From assembly GCA_902363675.1 (NCBI GenBank), contig CABJAV010000050.1:1-10216 (forward strand): DNA of 10,216 nucleotides. Reading direction: 5' to 3'. The stretch comes from Lachnospiraceae bacterium. GTDB lineage: Bacteria > Bacillota > Clostridia > Lachnospirales > Lachnospiraceae. The notes below the pieces were generated by a model. The model searched no databases, had not been told where the DNA came from, and saw only the letters and a program-made list of their open reading frames with translations. Below, piece after piece: positions 1 through 4,993 of the stretch. Numbering within the stretch: the stretch's first letter is position 1; each line of letters starts with the position of its first letter. The position numbers were made by a program, and so were the translations under genes.

Positions 1-14
1 CGCTTTTAGATCGT

Positions 15-160
15 AGAACCCAATGGCGGACCATTAGCCTGTAGGTAAGCAATCCACGTATAACAGAGTGGCCAACTGCCGGGGACTGTTAAACTAGGGC
101 TCTTTTCCAATGCTGTCAGGAAAACAAATGTGACTGGGGTTAAGAAAAATTTCTTGAAAT
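15..160 (+). ncRNA. Candidate structured RNA or 5' leader, unidentified
   Basis: No reading frame of useful length crosses this stretch, but it folds into a consistent set of short helices. AACCC (17-21) pairs with GGGTT (137-141) and encloses the domain. Inside it are a hairpin AATGG-CGGA-CCATT (22-35) stacked directly on that helix, AGCCT (36-40) with GGGCT (97-101), and a CCAC/GTGG hairpin (54-57/68-71) with a ten-base loop. TTTTCC (103-108) pairs with GGAAAA (119-124), and GTCA in its loop (115-118) can pair with TGAC (131-134), giving an H-type pseudoknot. A short AAGAAA/TTTCTT palindrome follows at 142-155. It lies directly upstream of a secreted-protein gene, so it may be a riboswitch-like leader; it could also be the 3' end of an independent RNA such as a raiA-type or transposon-associated RNA. 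I cannot assign it to a known class. The 5' end may lie outside the window. Confidence 0.4.
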
Positions 161-206
161 TAACTCTTGACAAAAGTCACTTCATAACAGAAAGGTGAAC
201 TTTTGT

Positions 207-785
207 GTGAAAAGTAAAATTTTTACAAAGATAATAGCTAGTGCAATGTCAGTTATGATGATTTTTTCGATGAGTGGAGTATCTGTAAAGGCAGCACAAT
301 TGCAGGAAAACAACGAATTGAAGACGGTTATGGTAGATATGAAAGATGTTGCAACAGGGGATGCTATAGTATATGCCAGTACGAGTACATCAACAAAGAC
401 ATTGTCAAAGGATTATGCTACTTCAACAGGGCAGACAGGTGCAATCACTTCGATAGGACAGAATGTAGATTTCAGTAGTATTATTCCACAAGGATCAGTA
501 ATTGAAAGTATTACAATTTATTGTCCTACAGGTACTAGAGTAACGCAATCAAAATATACCACAATAAACAATTATTTGATTAGTAGTTATGAAACAGGAA
601 CAACAGCGACTGTATCTTTTAAGCAAACAAATAGCCCATCTTCAACAAGTAAAACTACAGCTTTTTCAGGAGAGGCAGCGAATGTTAAATTTTTAGTGAA
701 AATTCAGGGAAAGATTATACAACAATATACAGGGATGGATGGATTTACTGTATTTGGTGGAAAGATGATAGTTACTTATCGCTAG
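207..785 (+). CDS. Secreted protein of unknown function
   Basis: This encodes about 192 aa from a GTG start. The N-terminus has Lys residues, a hydrophobic core rich in Met, Ile and Ser, and a signal peptidase I site near VKA-AQ (residues 27-31), so the product should be exported by Sec and released. There is no LPXTG anchor, lipobox or later membrane segment. The mature part is Ser/Thr-rich with alternating hydrophobic residues near the C-terminus (IIQQYTGMDGFTVFGGKMIV), which suggests a beta-rich fold; this is inference. I chose the GTG at 207 because GAAAGGTG (190-197) sits nine bases upstream. An in-frame GTG at 195 lies inside that ribosome site and is unlikely to be used. It is first of four co-directional genes, 22 bp before the next, and may depend on the RNA element upstream. 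No family was recognised. Confidence 0.75.
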   Translation: MKSKIFTKIIASAMSVMMIFSMSGVSVKAAQLQENNELKTVMVDMKDVATGDAIVYASTSTSTKTLSKDYATSTGQTGAITSIGQNVDFSSIIPQGSVIESITIYCPTGTRVTQSKYTTINNYLISSYETGTTATVSFKQTNSPSSTSKTTAFSGEAANVKFLVKIQGKIIQQYTGMDGFTVFGGKMIVTYR

Positions 786-807
786 TATGATTTAAGGAGA
801 CGAGTTA

Positions 808-1473
808 ATGAGTATATCATTGTCAGGTATAGGAGCTATTGGAAAAGAGCAATTAATTTCCTCATGCAGTAACGGAGAACCGAATTGGTCTTATATTCCA
901 ACAAAGGGGGAAAGTTCAAAAACGCAGGCTGAATTTGTTAGTGAGATTAGAGAATTGGCACGACAAGCAGCTACGACAACAAATAAGACAGAATCCGAAT
1001 ATATTTCCAAACAGGTTCTTTGTTTACGAGCAGAATATCTATCAGATGTTGCACCTGATAGAAAACAATTATATGAACAGGCTAAAAATACAATGAAAAA
1101 CCAAGGCAGTAATCAAAAATGTAAAGGATGTGGAGAATTAACATTATTGGATTTTTTGGAGAAAGCGGAAGGAAAAAATAGCGATTTTGCGGAAAAGCAG
1201 TTTGTGCTAGCGGGAGGAGGGACATTGAATTGCCCAATTTTAACTTCTGGTGGTTATGGTGCTGAAATTCAGTATCAGGGAGTAAAAGTATTATCTAATC
1301 TTGGAAACGGATGGGGTTATGAGATGACACCAGCGGAACTTGCAAAAAAAGATGAATTTTATTCTATTTATTGGAGTGAATATAATTCAGTAAAAGAAAA
1401 TGGAAGTTCCGAATTGAGAGAGATGCCAGATTATTTGGATCAGGATAGACCGTCTTTTGAAGCTAGAGCATAA
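808..1473 (+). CDS. Conserved-looking protein of unknown function, no signal peptide
   Basis: This encodes 221 aa with AAGGAG (794-799) eight bases before the ATG. There is no signal peptide or membrane segment, although both flanking genes encode secreted proteins. The N-terminus is short, Ser/Gly-rich and uncharged (MSISLSGIGAIG). A mixed helical section follows at about residues 35-105. A small CxxC site (KCKGCGE, about 104-110) could bind metal or form a disulfide. The C-terminal half is Gly-rich (LAGGG, LTSGGYG, NLGNGWGYEMTPAE). I have the impression that proteins of this pattern recur in Lachnospiraceae, but I cannot name a family or a function. Operon position suggests a shared role with the secreted neighbours, for example as chaperone, immunity or co-regulated product; that is inference. 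Confidence 0.7.
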   Translation: MSISLSGIGAIGKEQLISSCSNGEPNWSYIPTKGESSKTQAEFVSEIRELARQAATTTNKTESEYISKQVLCLRAEYLSDVAPDRKQLYEQAKNTMKNQGSNQKCKGCGELTLLDFLEKAEGKNSDFAEKQFVLAGGGTLNCPILTSGGYGAEIQYQGVKVLSNLGNGWGYEMTPAELAKKDEFYSIYWSEYNSVKENGSSELREMPDYLDQDRPSFEARA

Positions 1474-1545
1474 AATAAACTTTTCTTGACAAATACAAAT
1501 CTTGATTCAAAGAGAGTTAGAGAATAAGAGAAAGGATGTATTAAT

Positions 1546-2094
1546 ATGAAAAAGTTTAAAATGTTATTAAGCGTAATGGCACTTGGAGTATTATTGATTA
1601 CGAATGTTGTTCCAGTTAGTGCTGCTGAAAAGATTCAATCAACAAAAATAGAAAGTCTCAGTGAACTTGACTTAGATACATACACTCAGGAATTGATGGA
1701 AGCTGATGATGGAATACAATTATATGCACCGGCTCCAGCCTTAACACAATTTAAGTTACTGCTTATCAACTCTGAAAAAGCAGGGCAGGAGACTATTCAA
1801 AATTCTTCATCTTCAATGCAGGTAGGCTCACGTTTAGATCATGGTGGAACATGGTTTCAGGCAATAACGGCAGAAGTAGGGTATGCTAAAACCAGATACG
1901 CATATTTTAACGGTGTTAGAATGACATTGACAGCAACAGAGCCGATGTATCTTGACAGTGATAATATCGTAGATGGATATTATTGTCTTTGGACATATGA
2001 AGGAAGTGAATATGAAGCTGGAACATTTACAGCAAATTCCACTTCGGCAAATTCTCCGTGGAATACAATGAGTTTGAGATTTAATGTGTACTAA
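1546..2094 (+). CDS. Secreted protein of unknown function
   Basis: This encodes 182 aa. A classical Sec signal peptide (MKKFKMLL, hydrophobic core, VSA-AEK) is predicted to be cut after about residue 27. An acidic stretch follows (residues 37-57, with repeated Leu, Asp and Glu), which could be a propeptide. The C-terminal 110 residues are rich in Tyr, Trp, Ser, Thr and Asn with alternating hydrophobics (GYAKTRYAYFNGVRMTL, YYCLWTYEGSEYEAG), suggesting a beta-sandwich. The single cysteine of the mature protein lies in YYCLW. GAAAGGATG (1531-1539) is the ribosome site. The 72-bp gap before it contains TTGACA at 1486-1491, so it may have its own promoter, but no good -10 follows. The stop codon overlaps the next gene's ribosome site. 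It could be a bacteriocin-like or surface-acting protein; no family was recognised. Confidence 0.75.
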   Translation: MKKFKMLLSVMALGVLLITNVVPVSAAEKIQSTKIESLSELDLDTYTQELMEADDGIQLYAPAPALTQFKLLLINSEKAGQETIQNSSSSMQVGSRLDHGGTWFQAITAEVGYAKTRYAYFNGVRMTLTATEPMYLDSDNIVDGYYCLWTYEGSEYEAGTFTANSTSANSPWNTMSLRFNVY

Positions 2095-2108
2095 GGAGGA
2101 TTTGCACT

Positions 2109-2609
2109 ATGCAGATTAATTCTAATTATTCTATGAATGGTGTGCTGTATGAAACTAGACGTAAGCAGGATAATATCCCTCAATTTAGTACAGAATGTGT
2201 TGTTCAGGAAAATGAAAATATAAATCCGTATATGGAAGAAGTAGACTTTGATGAAAAAGCATTTGATATGATTGGATCGAACGCTCCACAGGATGTAAAG
2301 GATGCATGGATGGAAGCTGCTAAGGAAGTAAATGCAAATGGCTTGGGAATAAAGGGAAACGGAATGTTGAGCCATATATCGCAGATGATGGTACAAAGGC
2401 TGAATAAACAGATGAAAGGGGAAGACGATGTGGATAACATCGACATTTTGGGAAATACAACAGAATCTGCAATTCAGGCAACGAAACAGGCACTGTACGA
2501 TTTAGATCACCCAAAGGAATATGTTCCGAAAAGTATAGAAGTTCAGCGAGCTTGTATGAAAGAAAGAGAATTTTATGTTGCGTTTCTGGAAAAATTAGAA
2601 AAGTTATAA
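2109..2609 (+). CDS. Unknown acidic helical protein, last gene of the cassette
   Basis: This encodes 166 aa with AAGGAGGA (2093-2100) overlapping the previous stop codon, so it is probably translationally coupled to the secreted-protein gene before it. There is no signal peptide or membrane segment. The first 45 residues are polar and probably flexible (MQINSNYSMNG). From about residue 46 a mainly helical acidic domain begins: FDEKAFDMIG, NAPQDVKDAWMEAAKE, GNGMLSHISQMMVQRLNKQM, then SAIQATKQALYDLDHP and a final charged helix. The pattern looks like a conserved clostridial domain of unknown function, though I cannot assign it to a family. Its polar N-terminus resembles those of the 808 and 9683 products. 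The coupling suggests a partner of the 1546 product, but no role can be shown. Confidence 0.72.
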   Translation: MQINSNYSMNGVLYETRRKQDNIPQFSTECVVQENENINPYMEEVDFDEKAFDMIGSNAPQDVKDAWMEAAKEVNANGLGIKGNGMLSHISQMMVQRLNKQMKGEDDVDNIDILGNTTESAIQATKQALYDLDHPKEYVPKSIEVQRACMKEREFYVAFLEKLEKL

Positions 2610-2620
2610 TTCATAAAACA

Positions 2621-2676
2621 AAAAAGATGCAGAGATGTATATTATCAACAATTATACATTTCTGCATCTTTTTATT
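2621..2676 (+). terminator. Rho-independent terminator, probably bidirectional
   Basis: A 21-bp inverted repeat (2621-2641 with 2653-2673, one G-U wobble) surrounds an 11-base loop. The core is GATGCAGA...TCTGCATC. It has an A run on the left and a T run on the right, so it can stop transcription from either strand. It closes the four-gene cassette and could also end minus-strand transcripts coming from 3163-3407. Confidence 0.93.
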
Positions 2677-2783
2677 TTGAGCATTCCAATAGTAATACGC
2701 TAAATCTTAAATAACTGTATATAAGGAAAATATGATATGATTATATTCAAATATGAAATTACAGGATCAGAGGTATACACAGT

Positions 2784-3143
2784 ATGTACAGAGACACTAT
2801 ATTTCAATATGTAAAAAAACAATATGGAACAATTCCAGAATATCTGTGGAATGATTTACCAGATAGTGCAATACTTCGTAATGACAATGGAAAATGGTAC
2901 GCAGTATTTATGAATTTGGAAGGCTTTAAAATCGGATTGGATACAAAAGATAGGGTTGATATTATGGTTGTAAAATGTAAGCCGGATATGATAAGTGTTA
3001 TGACACACATGAAAGGCTTTCTGCCGGGATATCACATGGATAAAAGTAATTGGATCACAATTCTTCTGGATGGGACAGTCCAGGAGGCGAAGATATTAGA
3101 TTTTCTTGATATGAGCTATGATTTGACGGACGGGGCAGATTGA
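2784..3143 (+). CDS. MmcQ/YjbR family protein
   Basis: This encodes 119 aa and matches the YjbR/MmcQ family pattern over nearly its full length, which is the usual size. Features seen: an N-terminal helix with DxIFQYVKKQYG, NGKWYAVFM (residues 35-43), VVKCKPD (62-68), and the family signature PGYHMDKSNWITILLDG (81-97) followed by a C-terminal helix ending SYDL. The fold is the compact CyaY-like alpha/beta type and is thought to bind DNA or nucleic acid; the cellular role is not established. The ATG at 2784 gives the typical family N-terminus. The ribosome site is weak (CAGAGG near 2768-2773), and an in-frame TGA at 2754 excludes a longer start. It stands alone between a terminator and the minus-strand small frames. 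Confidence 0.88.
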   Translation: MYRDTIFQYVKKQYGTIPEYLWNDLPDSAILRNDNGKWYAVFMNLEGFKIGLDTKDRVDIMVVKCKPDMISVMTHMKGFLPGYHMDKSNWITILLDGTVQEAKILDFLDMSYDLTDGAD

Positions 3144-3162
3144 GGAAAGTATGAAATAATAT

Positions 3163-3246
3163 TTAAAAACGATAATATCCTCTTGTGAAGAAAGTTGCAT
3201 AAAAGCTAAGTATATTTTCAATAAAGTTGTGAAGTTTATTTTTCAT
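3163..3246 (-). CDS. Small 27-aa peptide, copy A of a tandem pair
   Basis: The minus strand carries a 27-codon frame starting at ATG (3246-3244) and ending at TAA. The peptide begins MKNKLHNFIEN and continues LSFYA, followed by an aromatic FFT and a Tyr/Arg-rich tail. It is basic, aromatic and amphipathic, with no cysteine. AAAGGCG (complement of 3257-3263) lies ten bases upstream of the start. It shares 18 of 27 residues with copy B, and most differences are conservative (K/R, L/F, I/L), which supports a translated product. The ribosome site and -10 are poorer than those of copy B, so this copy may be weaker or decaying. Such peptides can be type I toxins, membrane-active or signalling peptides; none is demonstrated. 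It is convergent with the YjbR gene. Confidence 0.5.
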   Translation of the reverse strand: MKNKLHNFIENILSFYATFFTRGYYRF

Positions 3247-3323
3247 GGAAGTCTATCGCCTTTCGTTTTCCTATGACTATTACCATAATGATCTGCAAGA
3301 TCTGTTTGTGGGACAACTGCATA

Positions 3324-3407
3324 TTACATAGGGTAAAATCTGTGTGTGAAAAAGTTTGCATAAAAGCTAAGTAAGTTTTCAATAAAGTTGTGGAATTTGT
3401 TTCTCAT
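3324..3407 (-). CDS. Small 27-aa peptide, copy B of a tandem pair
   Basis: The minus strand carries a 27-codon frame starting at ATG (3407-3405) and ending at TAA, exactly the same length as copy A and displaced by 161 bp. The peptide begins MRNKFHNFIEN and continues LLSFYA, then FFTHRFY. AAAGGAG (complement of 3418-3424) is ten bases upstream, and a perfect TATAAT -10 lies at 3439-3444 on the minus strand, which would give a leader of about 25 bases. The shared core is NFIENxLSFYA. The peptide is net basic with amphipathic helix potential and is too short for a typical enzyme. A toxin of a type I toxin-antitoxin pair, a membrane peptide or a secreted signal are the plausible options. Conservation between copies at protein level is the main argument that it is real. 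Confidence 0.58.
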   Translation of the reverse strand: MRNKFHNFIENLLSFYANFFTHRFYPM

Positions 3408-3417
3408 GGAAGTTCAT

Positions 3418-3444
3418 CTCCTTTCTGTTTACGCTGTCATTATA
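3418..3444 (-). promoter_or_regulatory. -10 box and ribosome site for small peptide copy B
   Basis: Read on the minus strand, TATAAT occupies 3444-3439 and AAAGGAG occupies 3424-3418, in the right order for the frame that starts at 3407. A good -35 at 17 bp is not visible; TTGGCA is present but 22 bp away, so the promoter may be weak or need an activator. Confidence 0.4.
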
Positions 3445-3497
3445 AAACACGAAGGGGGATATTACTTGCCAAAATAAAAAAATAAATAGACAAAAAT

Positions 3498-3548
3498 TGC
3501 AACGGGCAGAAAGTGTGTAAATATTCTCTGTCCGTTGCAGTTTCTTAT
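3498..3548 (+). terminator. Hairpin, possible terminator
   Basis: TGCAACGGGCAGA (3498-3510) pairs with TCTGTCCGTTGCA (3527-3539), giving 13 bp with one G-U pair and a 16-base loop, followed by a T-rich tail. Poly-A stretches on the other side would also allow termination on the minus strand. No gene on either side clearly needs it, so it may belong to a lost gene or be a structured RNA element. Confidence 0.5.
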
Positions 3549-3688
3549 ATATTTTTGCTATACCGATTGCTAATAATATTGCAACAGCGGATTTTATGAT
3601 TCATTCCACGCTTATGAATGAACAGTATTCACATCAGATTGAAAATTTTAAAAACACTGTGGATGTCAGAGTAAAAGAAATGCAGTGA
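3521..3688 (+). pseudogene. Possible remnant of a membrane or exported protein
   Basis: An open frame without a convincing start runs from after TAA at 3518 to TGA at 3686-3688. It reads FLYIFAIPIANNIATADFM (one hydrophobic segment), then STLMNEQYSHQIENFKN and VRVKEMQ. The only internal ATG codons lie after the hydrophobic part and have no ribosome site. Composition looks protein-like, and the frame runs into the 3498-3548 hairpin, so I read it tentatively as a decayed gene fragment. A similar short open stretch (RPQIEFTTEYKADKDEWYQM) follows at about 3710-3775 in another frame and ends at the next terminator. No parent family was recognised; chance open frames cannot be excluded. Confidence 0.25.
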
Positions 3689-3755
3689 TGGATATGATAA
3701 ATAGCCAAAAAACGTCCGCAAATAGAATTTACAACAGAATATAAAGCAGATAAAG

Positions 3756-3788
3756 ACGAATGGTATCAGATGTGCCATTCGTTTTTTT
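3756..3788 (+). terminator. Rho-independent terminator
   Basis: ACGAATGG (3756-3763) pairs perfectly with CCATTCGT (3775-3782) around an 11-base loop and is followed by seven T residues. It insulates the agr-type locus from upstream transcription. No intact plus-strand gene precedes it closely, which supports loss of a gene in 3521-3755. Confidence 0.85.
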
Positions 3789-3906
3789 AATAAAAGCACA
3801 AATTAACCTACTTACGAGCATAAAATGATGTACGTTGGGTTGTTTTCTGGACTATGAGAATCAAAGTCCCATTGATATGATTAACATGGAAAAGAGGTGC
3901 AAAATC

Positions 3907-4239
3907 TTGGATACAGGAAGAAAAGATGCCAATATACAGATAGGAAAGAGACTAAGAGAGGCAAGACTGAATATGAATCTCGAAAAGTCAGAAATTGCGG
4001 ATGTATTGGATGTTACAGTAGAACATTATCGAAAACTTGAAGCTGGTGTAACTGGAATATCTGTAGATAAAGTGCTGACACTCTATCATAAATATGGAAT
4101 TGATCCTACATATCTGATAACAGGTGAGAGCAGTATGAAAGATTTTAATCTGGATTACTATGTTGCAAACAGCACAAAGGAGCAGAGAAATGAGTTCTTT
4201 GACCGTGTGCTGGCTTATTTATCTAAGTTGATTAGATAA
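3907..4239 (+). CDS. XRE-family helix-turn-helix regulator
   Basis: From the TTG start this encodes 110 aa. Residues about 10-70 form an XRE/Cro-C1 type helix-turn-helix domain: IGKRLREARLNMNLEKSEIADVL, then VTVEHYRKLEAG and VDKVLTLYHKYGIDPTYLITG. The C-terminal 35 residues (STKEQRNEFFDRVLAYLSKLI) are probably a dimerisation helix. I chose TTG at 3907 because AGAGGTG (3893-3899) is seven bases upstream. The frame stays open to 3835, and ATG codons at 3877 and 3886 are alternatives lacking a good ribosome site. It lies 44 bp upstream of the agrA-like gene on the same strand and is probably co-transcribed, so it is a candidate local repressor or modulator of the quorum-sensing locus. No operator is evident. 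Confidence 0.85.
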   Translation: MDTGRKDANIQIGKRLREARLNMNLEKSEIADVLDVTVEHYRKLEAGVTGISVDKVLTLYHKYGIDPTYLITGESSMKDFNLDYYVANSTKEQRNEFFDRVLAYLSKLIR

Positions 4240-4248
4240 ATTGAAGTG

Positions 4249-4280
4249 CTTCCTACTTCCAAGCCCGAAAAGGAGGAAGT
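4249..4280 (+). promoter_or_regulatory. Possible ribosome-site hairpin before the agrA-like gene
   Basis: ACTTCC (4255-4260) can pair with GGAAGT (4275-4280), and CTTCCT (4249-4254) can pair with AGGAAG (4274-4279). Both alternatives tie up part of the AAGGAGG ribosome site (4270-4276) of the gene starting at 4284. This could tune translation, but the stems are short. Confidence 0.25.
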
Positions 4281-4283
4281 GTT

Positions 4284-4991
4284 ATGCTTAATATTGCGGT
4301 CTGTGATGACAGCAGAACAGATGTAGAAATGCTGGAAAGTGCTTTTGATAAGTTAGCACAGTACCAGTTTTCTTATGAAGTGTATTTTACAGCGAAGGAG
4401 TTGCTGAAGCATGTTATAGATGATGGGGAAATGTATCATCTGTATATATTTGACATTGAAATGCCGGAGATGAATGGTTTTCAGCTTGCAAAAGAAATCC
4501 GGAAAATAGATGCCAAAGCATTGTTTGTATTCCTGACTGGATATACGCAGTATGTTATGGATGTTTTTGAGGTTATTACCTTTGACTATATTTCTAAACC
4601 GATTACAGTGGAAAAGCTGGAGTCCGTCCTTTTAAAAGCCATGCAGTATCTTCATATGATAAAGCGTGACTTTGTCTTTCAGTTCCGAAAAAATCAGTTT
4701 CGTATTAGCTGCGATGATATTGTGTATTTTGAGAAGAAAGGTCGTCAGGCAGTGATACATACGATCTCAGAAAATTTCAAGGCAAATATGACAACTGAAG
4801 AAATATGGAAACAGCTTGATGATAAGGTCTTTGCCCATATTCATGTATCATATATCATCAATCTTGGGCATATCAGGGCGATTGAGGGAGATGAAGTAGT
4901 GATGGACAATGAAGAAAGACTTCTGATTGCCCGTTCCCATAAGCAGAATTTAAAAGAAAAACATATGGAGTTTGTAAGGAGGATGGTTTAA
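4284..4991 (+). CDS. AgrA-like LytTR response regulator
   Basis: This encodes 235 aa, the usual length for the family. Residues 1-120 are a receiver domain: acidic CDD at 7-9, phospho-acceptor Asp57 in IFDIEMPEMNG, the conserved LTG near 84-86, and Lys105 in SKP. Residues about 125-230 are a LytTR DNA-binding domain: FRKNQFRISCDDIVYFEKKGRQAVIHT, HIHVSYIINLGHI, then a terminal RSHKQNLKEK. Such regulators bind pairs of 9-bp direct repeats about two helical turns apart. AAGGAGG seven bases upstream fixes the start. The kinase gene begins 2 bp after its stop, and its ribosome site lies inside this gene's end, so the two are coupled. The likely target is the repeat pair at 6290-6319. Confidence 0.95.
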   Translation: MLNIAVCDDSRTDVEMLESAFDKLAQYQFSYEVYFTAKELLKHVIDDGEMYHLYIFDIEMPEMNGFQLAKEIRKIDAKALFVFLTGYTQYVMDVFEVITFDYISKPITVEKLESVLLKAMQYLHMIKRDFVFQFRKNQFRISCDDIVYFEKKGRQAVIHTISENFKANMTTEEIWKQLDDKVFAHIHVSYIINLGHIRAIEGDEVVMDNEERLLIARSHKQNLKEKHMEFVRRMV

Positions 4992-4993
4992 GG

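Larger units (their letters stand above)
3163..3444. repeat. Tandem duplication, 161-bp period
   Basis: About 85 bases are strongly similar between 3185-3270 and 3346-3430, including shared blocks GCATAAAAGCTAAGTA and TTTTCAATAAAGTTGTG. Weaker similarity extends to about 3283 and 3444. Each unit holds one minus-strand 27-codon frame with its ribosome site. Divergence is spread along the unit rather than in blocks, so the duplication does not look recent. Confidence 0.85.

Noticed and set aside
15..160. Cyclic di-GMP, cobalamin, THF or T-box leader
   Set aside because: The conserved core sequences that I know for these classes are not present.
167..172. TTGACA as a -35 box for the secreted-protein gene at 207
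   Set aside because: No -10 lies 16-18 bp downstream, and a start site placed from it would fall inside the ribosome site.
195..197. GTG as the start of the first secreted protein
   Set aside because: It lies within the GAAAGGTG ribosome site that correctly precedes the GTG at 207.
2091..2514. Overlapping minus-strand frames opposite the gene at 2109
   Set aside because: They are Cys/Phe/Ser-rich shadows of an acidic coding gene, without start signals.
3185..3430. CRISPR-like array
   Set aside because: Only two copies of about 85 bp exist with degenerate sequence, and each carries a minus-strand reading frame, so this is a gene duplication.
3806..3843. A third box pair (CTACTTACGAGCA and TGTACGTTGGGTTG, 22 bp apart) before the XRE gene
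   Set aside because: Similarity to the 7229 and 9559 boxes is partial and no clear promoter follows; chance is likely in AT-rich DNA.
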